NCBI RefSeq assembly: GCF_026262505.1
Contig: NC_067205.1
Location: 12,028,001-12,092,000 of the forward strand
Direction of reading: 5' to 3'
Length of the DNA: 64,000 nucleotides
DNA from: Trichomonas vaginalis G3
Lineage: Eukaryota > Parabasalia > Trichomonadida > Trichomonadidae
Shown here: piece by piece, positions 40,247 to 49,255 of the stretch
Layout: every line of letters begins with the position of its first letter
How positions within the stretch are numbered: position 1 is the stretch's first letter
The notes under the pieces: generated by a model
Told to the model about the DNA's origin: nothing
The model's database searches: none
Seen by the model: the letters and a program-made list of their open reading frames with translations, nothing else
Position numbers and translations under genes: made by a program

Positions 40247-40489
40247 TTAATACGGTTGAGGTGTTGGATTTGGTTGCCAACTAGACTGTGGTGCAGGTTC
40301 AGGCTGTTGTATAACAGGAGCTTGTTCTTCTGGTTCAGGGTCTTTAGGTATAATACCAACGAACTGACCTACTCTTTTACCAATATTTTTGACTCCGTTC
40401 CAAATTCCTCTTCCTACGGTTTTTATTCCATTCCATATACCTCTTCCAACATTTCGAAAGAAGTTTCCAATACTACTGAAGAAACCCAT
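40247..40489 (-). CDS. 80-residue amphipathic protein
   Basis: This is an open frame. Residues 1-50 are built from repeats of the kind GRGIWNGIK, alternating Gly, Ile/Val, Trp/Phe and Lys/Arg, as in membrane-active helices. Residues 50-80 are Pro/Glu/Gln-rich (PEPEEQAPVIQQPEPAP). Small proteins with an amphipathic N-terminus occur as minor capsid or membrane-lytic proteins in adenovirus-like virions; that role is inferred. It sits convergent with the type 2 gene, four bases away. Confidence 0.6.
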   Translation of the reverse strand: MGFFSSIGNFFRNVGRGIWNGIKTVGRGIWNGVKNIGKRVGQFVGIIPKDPEPEEQAPVIQQPEPAPQSSWQPNPTPQPY

Positions 40490-40506
40490 TTTACTATATG
40501 TAAAAT

Positions 40507-40868
40507 CTAATGTCCGCCTAGTCTCTTACGTTTCCTGTTGAGTTCCATAGCATTCTTTAACTGGAGCTCATACATTCTGTTTCTCCTCTGGTAGAAAACA
40601 TATTCTGGGTCAACTCCTGTGTTCGCGTCATCTGCATAAAGTTGTTTATATCCCACTTCAGGGTTTGTATAAAACTCTTTCCATCTCATATTTGCATACC
40701 ATGGTGGCAAACCTAACGCAGCGTCATTTGACATGGCAGTTTGCATTTGTACATCTGTTGGCACTTGACCATAGTTTGCCATTGCAGTTTTATTCTAACT
40801 TCATTTGGAATATTCTCTGGGTTTGGTTGTCCAGGTTGCTGTGCATTCGCTAAGTTCTGTGCGTCCAT
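40507..40868 (-). pseudogene. 120-residue-family protein, Mav3 copy
   Basis: This is the counterpart of the open gene at 12365-12727 with the same Asn/Gln-rich start and RKRKRLGGH end. It follows the same strand order as in MavB. It is part of a broken element. Confidence 0.5.
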
Positions 40869-40891
40869 TTAATATTAGATAAAAATATCTC

Positions 40892-41023
40892 TTACGAGTA
40901 CATATGCTGAACATTTGCAGGCATTGGTTCATCTTCATATTCTCTATATCTTTCTGCCACGTCAAATAAGTAAATGACACAATGGAAAAAACCTAAAACA
41001 AGTAGTCCTATTTCAAACCACAT
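40892..41023 (-). CDS. Small single-pass membrane protein, 43 residues, Mav3 copy
   Basis: This has the same hydrophobic start (MWFEIGLLVLGFFHCVIYLF) and tail as 12209-12340, and the same overlap with the methyltransferase gene. Conservation of the frame in two copies supports it as a gene. Confidence 0.6.
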   Translation of the reverse strand: MWFEIGLLVLGFFHCVIYLFDVAERYREYEDEPMPANVQHMYS

Positions 41024-41825
41024 TTACTTACTAGTAAAATTTCTTTGTTATGACACTTTCTCCAGTTTATAGGACCTCTCTCATATTCTATCTTATCGTA
41101 TCTAAACTCATAGTCATGTATGTCCTCTAACCATCTCATGACACTTTCCAAACCACTTTTATCGGATGTAAAGTAAAAGCATGGACAGTTATGTAAAACG
41201 TCTAAAGTTTCTAAAGAGTCTCTCAAAGTCCAGTCTACTTGGTATTGAAAATCCCATGTGTTATAGAACGGCGGGTCCACTATAAAGAAAACATTTTCCT
41301 TGTCTTTATATTTTTCATACAACTCTGTCCAATGACATCTCACAAACTCTATACCCTCAATATATTTTTCTATGTTCTCTTTGAAAACATTTGTATAGTT
41401 AAGATATAAAACTTTTGACATAAGTGTTTCAATGTCATGAACTCTATAGCACCACTATATAATAGTCTAGCAGATATACTATCCCAGTCAATATACTCTG
41501 CCTTTTTCAAAACCTCTCTGACAGTATTTTTCTTATCTAATGGTATACGTTCCATCTTACCTATAGGTATCTTTTCTTTTAACTCTTTCAATATTTTGTT
41601 TGTGTCTGGTATATGTTTGAGACGGTTCATATAGTTGTCGAAGTCATTGCATATAATCTTTGAGTCAGGAAATATTGTATGGCACAAATGAGATATATAG
41701 AAACTTCCACCGAACAAGTCTACAAATGTTAGACCATTCGGTAGTTTCTTAAGTTCTCTCAATAGAATATCTTTACATCTACTCTTATTTCCAAAGAAGG
41801 GTAACGGTGGTTTTGTAAAATTCAT
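41008..41825 (-). pseudogene. D12-class DNA adenine methyltransferase region, Mav3 copy
   Basis: This is the counterpart of 11406-12224 with the same FFGNKSR, DLFGGSF and VDPPFY motifs. It does not form one open frame. It is the outermost gene at the right end of Mav3. Confidence 0.7.
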
Positions 41826-41834
41826 TTTATATAT

Positions 41835-42060
41835 ATAATAAAAATGTTTTTTTCCTGAAAAGTGACAGAAAAGTGACAAAACATGTACGAAGAAGTCTTG
41901 AAAATTCAAGAGGGTAGAAAAGAGGTTAGAAAAGAGGTTATATCTAACCTTCTACCCTAAACATTATTTTTGTCTGATTTTACGAAGAAGTCTTGACAAA
42001 ACATGAAAACATATATAATTTGTGAAAAGCTCCTGGAAGACCCGTATATAAGAACTTCAT
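41835..42060. other. Right subterminal region of Mav3
   Basis: The region holds two GTCACTTTT repeats (minus strand), one complete 26-bp TCAAGACTTCTTCGTA-type unit and a partial one, and a diverged GGGTAGAA module (41908-41965, TAGATATAACCTC type). It mirrors 18000-18330 at the other end. No gene is visible. Confidence 0.65.
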
Positions 42061-42114
42061 TTATACTAAACATCTTCGGGGCTAGAGGGCACGAAGTGCC
42101 TGGAAGCCCCACTA

Positions 42115-42150
<36 letters not shown>
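42060..42150 (-). repeat. Right terminal inverted repeat of Mav3
   Basis: CATCTTCGGGGCTAGAGG, the GGCAC-GAA-GTGCC hairpin, TGGAAGCCCCACTACC and 34 T residues mirror 17917-18000. Confidence 0.9.
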
Positions 42151-42157
<7 letters not shown>

Positions 42158-44046
42158 AATTTTGAGATAATTATGTAAATAATATTTTAAATATTTGAAT
42201 TTGAGGTATAATTTTATAGTAAAATATATTATAAAGAGTATTTATATAAATATTGTAAAATAATATAAGTAATAAAAATTGAGACCCCCTCCCTGTTTTT
42301 GATGTTTTGTCACTTTTTCGGTAATTCTCTTATATACGAAAAAAAGAGATCTGACATTGTGTCAGATCTCAGTAAAAGTGACATTTACATGTCAAAAAAA
42401 TAGAATGAGTTTAAGTAATTAAAATTGAGGGTGAGAGTAGTATTGTATGAAATAATATCTCTCACCCTCCAATTCATCCTATGGCGCCGAAAAAATTTTG
42501 GTGAAATGCGACCACATTTCACCAAAATTTCTCGGCGCCATATAGAGAACTAGAGCCTGTGAGGTACTGATACTATCCATGTACTCGCAAGCTCTAGTTC
42601 CAAGCCAAAATGGCTAAAAATTGCCCGCAATTGTTCACATTGCGGGCAATTTTTAGCCATTTTGGCTGGGAATTGGAGGGTGAGAGTAGTATTGTATGAA
42701 ATAATATCTCTCACCCTCCAATTCATCCTATGGCGCCGAAAAAATTTTGGTGAAATGCGACCACATTTCACCAAAATTTCTCGGCGCCATATAGAGAACT
42801 AGAGCCTGTGAGGTACTGATACTATCCATGTACCTCGCAGGCTCTAGTTCCAAGCCAAAATGGCTAAAAATTGCCCGCAATTGTTCACATTGCGGGCAAT
42901 TTTTAGCCATTTTGGCTGGGAATTGGAGGGTGAGAGTAGTATTGTATGAAATAATATCTCTCACCCTCCAATTCATCCTATGGCGCCGAAAAAATTTTGG
43001 TGAAATGCGACCACATTTCACCAAAATTTCTCGGCGCCATATAGAGAACTAGAGCCTGTGAGGTACTGATACTATCCATGTACCTCGCAGGCTCTAGTTC
43101 CAAGCCAAAATGGCTAAAAATTGCCCGCAATTGTTCACATTGCGGGCAATTTTTAGCCATTTTGGCTGGGAATTGGAGGGTGAGAGTAGTATTGTATGAA
43201 ATAATATCTCTCACCCTCCAATTCATCCTATGGCGCCGAAAAAATTTTGGTGAAATGCGACCACATTTCACCAAAATTTCTCGGCGCCATATAGAGAACT
43301 AGAGCCTGTGAGGTACTGATACTATCCATGTACCTCGCAGGCTCTAGTTCCAAGCCAAAATGGCTAAAAATTGCCCGCAATTGTTCACATTGCGGGCAAT
43401 TTTTAGCCATTTTGGCTGGGAATTGGAGGGTGAGAGTAGTATTGTATGAAATAATATCTCTCACCCTCCAATTCATCCTATGGCGCCGAAAAAATTTTGG
43501 TGAAATGCGACCACATTTCACCAAAATTTCTCGGCGCCATATAGAGAACTAGAGCCTGTGAGGTACTGATACTATCCATGTACCTCGCAGGCTCTAGTTC
43601 CAAGCCAAAATGGCTAAAAATTGCCCGCAATTGTTCACATTGCGGGCAATTTTTAGCCATTTTGGCTGGGAATTGGAGGGTGAGAGTAGTATTGTATGAA
43701 ATAATATCTCTCACCCTCCAATTCATCCTATGGCGCCGAAAAAATTTTGGTGAAATGCGACCACATTTCACCAAAATTTCTCGGCGCCATATAGAGAACT
43801 AGAGCCTGTGAGGTACTGATACTATCCATGTACCTCGCAGGCTCTAGTTCCAAGCCAAAATGGCTAAAAATTGCCCGCAATTGTTCACATTCCCATCTTT
43901 TGTTGGTAAGACGAAGAATATGAAATAAATTATGAAGAAGATAATGATGAATAAAATATCACTTTTTATATTTTTGACACGTAAAGTTGTCACTTTTCTG
44001 TCAAACTGTTTTTATCGTTTTCGTATATAACAATTCTTATTGTTTC
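42151..44046. mobile_element. Hairpin-rich element H, right part
   Basis: About 150 A+T-rich bases are followed by a head (GATGTTTTGTCACTTTTTCGG at 42301, a GAGATCTGAC hairpin at 42348-42371). Hairpin array 3 and a tail with more GTCACTTTT repeats (43970-44005) follow, ending at the second 81-bp direct repeat. No gene is visible. The head resembles that of array 1 at 7080-7180. Confidence 0.6.
42424..43890. repeat. 250-bp tandem repeat, about six units, four hairpins per unit (hairpin array 3)
   Basis: Units begin with TATGGCGCCGA at 42480, 42729, 42979, 43229, 43479 and 43729 (period 249, then 250). Each unit holds four hairpins: TTGGAGGGTGAGAG, GGCGCCGA..TTTTGGTGAAATG, ACTAGAGCCTGYGAGGTACTGA and AGCCAAAATGGCTAAAAATT. 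They alternate class A and class B in the same way as arrays 1 and 2. Units after the first are almost identical. The open frames in the units are shadows. Confidence 0.95.
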
Positions 44047-44127
44047 GTATTTGTCAACGAATATTGTCAAAGCAGTTTTCACATCTAAAATATTTTTGGA
44101 CTGTAATGGTATGGCTTCACAGTATCT
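44047..44127 (+). repeat. 81-bp direct repeat at right edge of the 27.9 kb insertion
   Basis: This is identical to 16069-16149. It marks where the MavB sequence resumes. Confidence 0.85.
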
Positions 44128-44298
44128 TGTGTTTTGACCGACAAATATTAACCAGTATGGTGGTCCATCTTCTCTATACCTCGGAATGTTTTCCAAGATA
44201 TCCATAAACCAAGCATTTGGTGTTGAACTAAAGATTTTTACCATGAGTGCTTTCTTTGTTGCTTTAGAAACATACGGGTCCTTGTTTGAATTCGTCAT
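44047..44298 (-). pseudogene. Retrovirus-type integrase, 5' part, MavB
   Basis: The part carries the N-terminal stretch (MTNSNKDPYVSKATKKALMV) and the first core strand region (PPYWLIFVGQNTRYCEAIPL). It ends at the element H junction. It is divergent from the gene at 44315, with 16 bases between the frames, so the two probably share a control region. Confidence 0.75.
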
Positions 44299-44314
44299 TT
44301 TTAACCCATAAGAA

Positions 44315-44716
44315 ATGGGTTTATTTGGCGCATTAGCAGGAGTCGCATCTAGATTTTTACCCGCAGTGGGAACACTAGCCAGAGGTGCATTTGGAATTGG
44401 AAGGAAGATTTTGAGTACATTAGGTATACTGAAAGAGAAAGCACAACCTATTATACAAACTGTACAGAAAGGTTGGGATGTAGCACGAGATGCAGCAAAT
44501 CTTATTCCAAATCCTGAAACAAGAGGAAAAGTTCAAGGATGGATGGACAATGTAGGAAGACAAGCAGGAAACTACTATAACAAAGCAAATGACTACTATA
44601 ACCAAGCAGGCCACTATATGGACCAAGGTGAAAGATTCTTTAACAGAGGATATAACCATGCACAACAGTGGGTAAACAACAACCAACCGCAACCACCTCA
44701 AACGTGGGGAATGTAA
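44315..44716 (+). CDS. 133-residue protein with amphipathic Gly/Ala-rich start
   Basis: This open frame starts MGLFGALAGVASRFLPAVG, a hydrophobic Gly/Ala-rich segment without a clear signal cleavage site. A helical segment follows (LKEKAQPIIQTVQKGWDVAR), then repeats rich in Asn, Tyr and Gly (GNYYNKANDYYNQAGHYMDQ) and a Pro/Gln end. The combination resembles small virion proteins that insert in membranes, but no family is recognised. The leader TTTTTAACCCATAAGAA precedes the ATG. Confidence 0.65.
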   Translation: MGLFGALAGVASRFLPAVGTLARGAFGIGRKILSTLGILKEKAQPIIQTVQKGWDVARDAANLIPNPETRGKVQGWMDNVGRQAGNYYNKANDYYNQAGHYMDQGERFFNRGYNHAQQWVNNNQPQPPQTWGM

Positions 44717-44735
44717 AGTTTTTTACTGAGATGAA

Positions 44736-44891
44736 ATGAACAATACAGCATTGAGACAAATGGGCTCAAGATGGATTTGTCGGCTTCCAGCAGTTACACA
44801 ACCACGTGTTTGTCAAGTTCTTCCTATACCTCAGGAAGTTTTAGACCGACTTAAAAAACCTAAACAACCAGTTGAAAACAAACCAAACTAA
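44736..44891 (+). CDS. 51-residue protein of unknown function
   Basis: This short frame starts MNNTALRQMGSRWICRLPA and ends in a Lys/Pro-rich tail (DRLKKPKQPVENKPN). The leader TTTTTTACTGAGATGAA directly before the ATG is repeated before the next gene (44911), so both are probably expressed the same way. It lies 19 bases after the previous gene and 19 before the next. Presence of the same short gene in Mav3 supports it. Confidence 0.55.
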   Translation: MNNTALRQMGSRWICRLPAVTQPRVCQVLPIPQEVLDRLKKPKQPVENKPN

Positions 44892-44910
44892 AATTTTTTA
44901 CTGAGATGAA

Positions 44911-45495
44911 ATGACCGAAGAAGTTGAAACGGTAGATTTGACACCACAAACAAAAAGTTCAGAACCATTGTCAAAACCTGTCAAAGAACTTACAGATGAA
45001 GAGAAAAATTCAATAATAGAAAGTGCCAGGTCTGGAAATACAAACTCTAACTACAAAGTCACTTTTCATAAAAATGGAACGGCAAGTATCTCAAAAAAGA
45101 AACAGACTCTCACAAATAAAATATTGAAGTCTGAAGGAGCTTTCGAGACAACAGATGGAAAAGTTTACTTCACTGACCAACAGTTCATTATAGAACATCT
45201 CATTGACTTAGAGTCGAAATATTCTAAACTTTACAACAAACACAAAAAGTTGAAAGGAAAACAGAAACAGATGGCATATGATATTTATGAAGATGTTGAC
45301 GACACAACTGAACCAGCAAGTGAGGTAAAGTCAGCAGAACCGAAAAGTGACGAAAAACCAATAGAAGAAGGGAAGCCAAAAACTGAAGATAAACCAAAAC
45401 CAAAGGTTAGTATTGAAACTAAACCAAGTCAACCTTCATTAGCTGGTATGGGTTGGCGTCAAAGACTTATGGTAGCCGGTGGTTATGTTAAGTAA
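44911..45495 (+). CDS. 194-residue polar Polinton protein upstream of the polymerase
   Basis: This open frame starts MTEEVETVDLTPQTKSSEPL. Residues about 20-75 are basic and Ser/Thr-rich (NYKVTFHKNGTASISKKKQT). Residues about 85-125 form a predicted helix (IIEHLIDLESKYSKLYNKHKK). A Pro/Lys/Glu-rich spacer leads to SLAGMGWRQRLMVAGGYVK. Its place just before the protein-primed polymerase makes a terminal-protein or polymerase-partner role thinkable, but this is speculation. The frame is open here. Confidence 0.6.
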   Translation: MTEEVETVDLTPQTKSSEPLSKPVKELTDEEKNSIIESARSGNTNSNYKVTFHKNGTASISKKKQTLTNKILKSEGAFETTDGKVYFTDQQFIIEHLIDLESKYSKLYNKHKKLKGKQKQMAYDIYEDVDDTTEPASEVKSAEPKSDEKPIEEGKPKTEDKPKPKVSIETKPSQPSLAGMGWRQRLMVAGGYVK

Positions 45496-45524
45496 AGAAA
45501 AAACATATTTTTATTTTTATAAAA

Positions 45525-47678
45525 ATGCCCCCGTATAGAATGGATAGAAAGTCTGCTAGAATAAAAGCAGAGTTGCAAAGATATGGCTGGAGAGTTTCGA
45601 AGAAGTTTAAATATAGGAAGGGAAGACCCATAAAAGTCTATGACAAACTGGCTGGTCTGACCTACGAAATGGACTTAGAAACAGCACGTGCAAATTATCC
45701 AAACAGACTAGAGAGGTTAGAAGAAGAACGTCTTATGGACATGCCTTTCAATGTTAATGAACCTCAAGTTGAAGGACACGACGGCTTTGCCAGATTCTAC
45801 TGGAAACATGACGAACAATTGCATCCTTTGAGAAGGAAAAAAGGGAAGGGTGAAGACACACATGCTCCCATGGAAAGAACAAGATATGCATATGAGAAGT
45901 ATCGTGAAGTTAGAAGTAAAATTACATCTGGTCGAACCTTTACAGTAAACTTTGACGATGGAAAGAACAAAGAAGGCTTCATGGGAGTACTTGCTGCAAT
46001 TCAAGACGGAAATAAGAAAGGATACAATCTCAGACTAACCGTAACAGATTTAGATGGTCACATATACTATGCACATGGCAATGTCACAACAGCCGCACAA
46101 CTTCTTGACGCTTTCAAGACTACAAAGAGAGAACAAATGTTTGACTCCGACTCAGATATTTTGAATGCAATTGAAGGAATTGCAAGCGTGAAGTTCGAAT
46201 GGTATCAACCTAACCCTCAAGCAGTCAGACAACATGCTGGGTATTTCCCGTTCAGAAATAAGTCTGACATTGACTTGACAAGGTATGGAATTTACAATTC
46301 AATTGAAACAATTGTCAATGAACCTTGTATTCTTACATGTCTCAGGAACTCTGGTCTTGTTACAGATGAGAAAATGAAGTATCTTGAGTCATGTGTGAAG
46401 ACAAGGTACATTCTTAGAGGTCAATTGACAAAAATTGCACCGTTGGCAAATGTCAATATCCGAGTCAACATTCCGACTGAGAAAGGTTCTTCACATGACG
46501 ACTATGTTGTTGACTTCAAATTGCCATGGTTGAAGATTGTACTTGTCCACAACCACTTCATGTTGAACGAAAGTCTTACAAACCCATTGTTCGGAAAAGG
46601 TAAGTGCAACATTGTCAGAGCTGTTAACATTCTTTTCGAGAAAGGCTTGTTGGAACCAATTCCAGATGACAAGCTGACAGAAACTTTTGTACCAAAAGAC
46701 GAAACAAACTTTTCATTGTTAGTAAGACCAAAAGTTGTTCCAGACAAAGTTCTAGCACAAAAGAAGTACACAGCTCCAAAAGGAGTTGGATTGTTCGGAT
46801 ACCAACCTGAACCAGAAGAACTTCCAATGAGGTTGCAAGAACTTCAAGATGCTATAAACAAACTTCCATTGAGACATCCAATCGACGTCAAATTGTATTG
46901 GAGAGCATCAGAGTTAGGTCAGAAGGTTTTATATGAAACAGGTTGCTTTGACGATGTTTATGAGATAACAGGAGAAGTTTCTCAAAAGATAAGAGACTCA
47001 CTTGAATTTCCACGAACTGGGCCGATTGGATGCGACAAGTTCGACTCATATGAAAAGATATACTATGTCGACCTTAACGCTGCGTACATGAGGTTCGTCC
47101 AATATATTCCGACTGGAATTCCAAACGAAAAAGGTGAGTTCCCGGGAAGGAACTATACAGTTGGAAAAGTCATACAACAAATGTATGATATTAGGAAAGC
47201 TTCAAACCCCAAACTTGCAATGACACTCAAATTGCTTATGAATTCGACATGGGGGTATTCCATTAAGAAACCTCAAAAGATGAAGAGTAAACACTATGAG
47301 AAGGTCGACAACTTTGTTGAAAGGTTTTCTCCTTTTGTTTTGAAATACGAATTTACTCAAGGTCAAAATGGCTTAGTAACCACAGTAAAACCTATTGTCG
47401 AACATTGGTCTTATCCTCAGTTCGCAAAAGCAGTCCTTGACAACTACAACAAATTTTTCTCCGATGTCAAATCCAAAATTGTGGTATACTATGAGAACAT
47501 CGACGCACTCATGACGAACGAAGAAGGGTACAACAAACTCATTGAAATGGGAATGGTCGGTGAAAAGATGGGCCTTTTTAAGCTAGACAAGGTATTTTCC
47601 GAAGTTCATGTAATATCGAAAAGGAAGTACTGGGGTGTTAAAGAAGATGGTGAAATAGTTAAACATTGCATGAAATAA
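45525..47678 (+). CDS. Protein-primed family B DNA polymerase, MavB copy
   Basis: This open frame of 717 residues is nearly identical to the Mav3 copy. Motif A lies around DLNAAYM (about residue 516), motif B at NSTWGY (about 573) and a motif C-like NIDALM near 657. The N-terminal 130 residues are basic, suited to DNA or terminal-protein binding. The leader ATTTTTATTTTTATAAAA precedes the ATG. The gene end (CATTGCATGAAATAAAA) is repeated three times at 47664-47714. Confidence 0.85.
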   Translation: MPPYRMDRKSARIKAELQRYGWRVSKKFKYRKGRPIKVYDKLAGLTYEMDLETARANYPNRLERLEEERLMDMPFNVNEPQVEGHDGFARFYWKHDEQLHPLRRKKGKGEDTHAPMERTRYAYEKYREVRSKITSGRTFTVNFDDGKNKEGFMGVLAAIQDGNKKGYNLRLTVTDLDGHIYYAHGNVTTAAQLLDAFKTTKREQMFDSDSDILNAIEGIASVKFEWYQPNPQAVRQHAGYFPFRNKSDIDLTRYGIYNSIETIVNEPCILTCLRNSGLVTDEKMKYLESCVKTRYILRGQLTKIAPLANVNIRVNIPTEKGSSHDDYVVDFKLPWLKIVLVHNHFMLNESLTNPLFGKGKCNIVRAVNILFEKGLLEPIPDDKLTETFVPKDETNFSLLVRPKVVPDKVLAQKKYTAPKGVGLFGYQPEPEELPMRLQELQDAINKLPLRHPIDVKLYWRASELGQKVLYETGCFDDVYEITGEVSQKIRDSLEFPRTGPIGCDKFDSYEKIYYVDLNAAYMRFVQYIPTGIPNEKGEFPGRNYTVGKVIQQMYDIRKASNPKLAMTLKLLMNSTWGYSIKKPQKMKSKHYEKVDNFVERFSPFVLKYEFTQGQNGLVTTVKPIVEHWSYPQFAKAVLDNYNKFFSDVKSKIVVYYENIDALMTNEEGYNKLIEMGMVGEKMGLFKLDKVFSEVHVISKRKYWGVKEDGEIVKHCMK

Positions 47679-47714
47679 AACATTGCATGAAATAAAACAT
47701 TGCATGAAATAAAA
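47664..47714 (+). repeat. Three tandem copies of a 17-bp unit at the 3' end of the polymerase gene
   Basis: CATTGCATGAAATAAAA occurs at 47664, 47681 and 47698. The first copy holds the last codons and the stop; each copy could supply a stop. Mav3 has two shorter copies at the same place. Confidence 0.85.
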
Positions 47715-47751
47715 CATTTTTTCAAAAAAATATTTTTTTATTTTATTTGAA

Positions 47752-48336
47752 ATGTACGCTGAGTTTGTTGGAGAAGACCGTTGGGAAACTTGTTTGTTAG
47801 ATGAGAAATATGAAATTCACTGTTGTGAGTCATTTGAAGTCAGAAACAAAAAGACAAAAAGAGTTTTAAGCGAATGGGAGCAAAATAACGGATATGCTAC
47901 TATGAAGATGGGTGGGAAACGCTATCTTAAACATGTTGTCATTGCAACTCATTTTATACCGAACCCTAACAATTTACCTTTTGTAGACCATATAAACCGT
48001 ATAAGAAACGACAATAGACTTGAAAACTTACGTTGGGTCACTCGTTCTGAAAACAGTAAGAACATAGGCAAATTTGGAGATATTGTATTCGAATTTGTCG
48101 ACGAACTAGAAGATGAAACAATTGAAATTACAGACTATGGCGAGCATACGTTTGAGTTTTACTACTATAGCGAAGAACAAGACTCTTTCTACTTTTATAC
48201 CGGCGTAAACTATAGGAAATTACAAGTATGTTTTACTAAGGAAGGCTATGCTTATGTAAACACTAGAGATACAGATGGAAAACGCGTTAAAATACTTCTT
48301 AACAAATTCAAGAAGCTATATGGCATACCATTTTAA
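47752..48336 (+). CDS. HNH endonuclease (NUMOD4-HNH type)
   Basis: This is a 194-residue open frame. The N-terminal part (ETCLLDEKYEIHCCESFEVR) looks like a NUMOD4-type segment. The HNH core follows: YLKHVVIATHFIPNPNNLPF with VDHINRIRNDNRLENLRWVT (His-Asn-His pattern) and SRSENSKN-like end. The C-terminal 90 residues are acidic and not recognised. Such enzymes are commonly free-standing homing nucleases of phages and viruses. It lies between the polymerase and the 286-residue gene, a place with no such gene in Mav3, and its first part is also found at 26848 in Mav3, as expected for a mobile gene. The leader TTTTTTTATTTTATTTGAA precedes the ATG. Confidence 0.8.
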   Translation: MYAEFVGEDRWETCLLDEKYEIHCCESFEVRNKKTKRVLSEWEQNNGYATMKMGGKRYLKHVVIATHFIPNPNNLPFVDHINRIRNDNRLENLRWVTRSENSKNIGKFGDIVFEFVDELEDETIEITDYGEHTFEFYYYSEEQDSFYFYTGVNYRKLQVCFTKEGYAYVNTRDTDGKRVKILLNKFKKLYGIPF

Positions 48337-48372
48337 AACGTTTTTAAAACAGTATATTTTTACATATATTAA

Positions 48373-49232
48373 ATGCTTCAGGTTGAAAAACAAAGAACAA
48401 AAGTAGCAGATACAAAACCGTTAGACTATATCTTTACAAACGCTGGTAGGAATATTTCAGATGAAGAAATTTCATCCGGAGCTTACAGGTTTGACTATCC
48501 AATTCGTTGGCTTCAAAGTCCTTCAGATGCAAAGGCAATAGGATTTAGAAGAGTTTTGTTTTCAAATAGAACTAACGCGTTTATGTTCGCAGTATATTTT
48601 CACGGTCAGTATAAAGGCTCTGATGGTCTAATAGAAAAATTTGATGAAATGAAAATCTTTACAATTCGTTCAGACGAAAGTCTTGAAAAAACTCTAAATG
48701 ACTTTCAAACTCAAATAAACAAATACTACTGGGAATTTCAAGAAAAATACCACTCTTTACTAAATGGAACATACTATCTAAAACTAGAATACGACAAGAT
48801 GAACTCCACAGTTTCATTTCAAAAGATTGAAATTAACCCTCCAAGAGATACAGAGTTTTTATATTGGGGGTGGACAAACGTTCTTGGGCACAATTTCTTC
48901 GGTTACTAAACCAGAACGAACCATTGCCACCAGATGGTCCATTTAAATTTGTACTTCCACCAACAGATTTGACAGTTTATAGAAACGTGTTTGACCCTCA
49001 AAATGTCATGTGTCATGCAAGTTTCAGTTCAAGCAACAACAGTTTTCTTTGTATTGGTAAGGACTTTTATGACTTTGCTTCTAAATTCTACGAACCACCT
49101 AGTAACAGTTTCTCTGACTTTCAAGTTTGGTTCACAACAAACGGTGTGCAGCATATAATACCATTGTACTATGACTTTTATCTCGAATTGTCTTTCATAT
49201 ACAACTACGGAAAAGTGCTGAAAAAGTATTGA
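48373..49232 (+). pseudogene. 286-residue Polinton protein (type 1), MavB copy
   Basis: This is the counterpart of the open gene 32831-33691. Conserved landmarks (YRFDYPIRWLQSPSDAKAIG, FQVWFTTNGVQHIIPLYYD) are all present. It does not form one open frame. Confidence 0.55.
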
Positions 49233-49255
49233 AAAATGAGTTTTGGTTGAAAAAA

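Larger units (their letters stand above)
17917..42150 (+). mobile_element. Polinton/Maverick Mav3, both ends present, about 24.2 kb
   Basis: This is a fossil Polinton with inverted terminal repeats at both ends and the full gene order: coiled-coil gene, capsid-like gene, helicase, ATPase, KilA-N genes, DNA polymerase B, integrase, tail fibre and methyltransferase. Both ends carry A/T-runs of about 33 and a stem-loop. It is inserted in element H. It is broken, with on the order of two to three dozen breaks, concentrated in the coiled-coil and integrase genes, while other genes look open. Near identity to MavB suggests recent insertion. Confidence 0.9.

Noticed and set aside
42550-43802. Series of nearly identical 74-98 residue open frames on both strands
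   Set aside because: They repeat with the 250-bp tandem unit and are produced by the hairpin sequence; no start leader and no sign of coding constraint.
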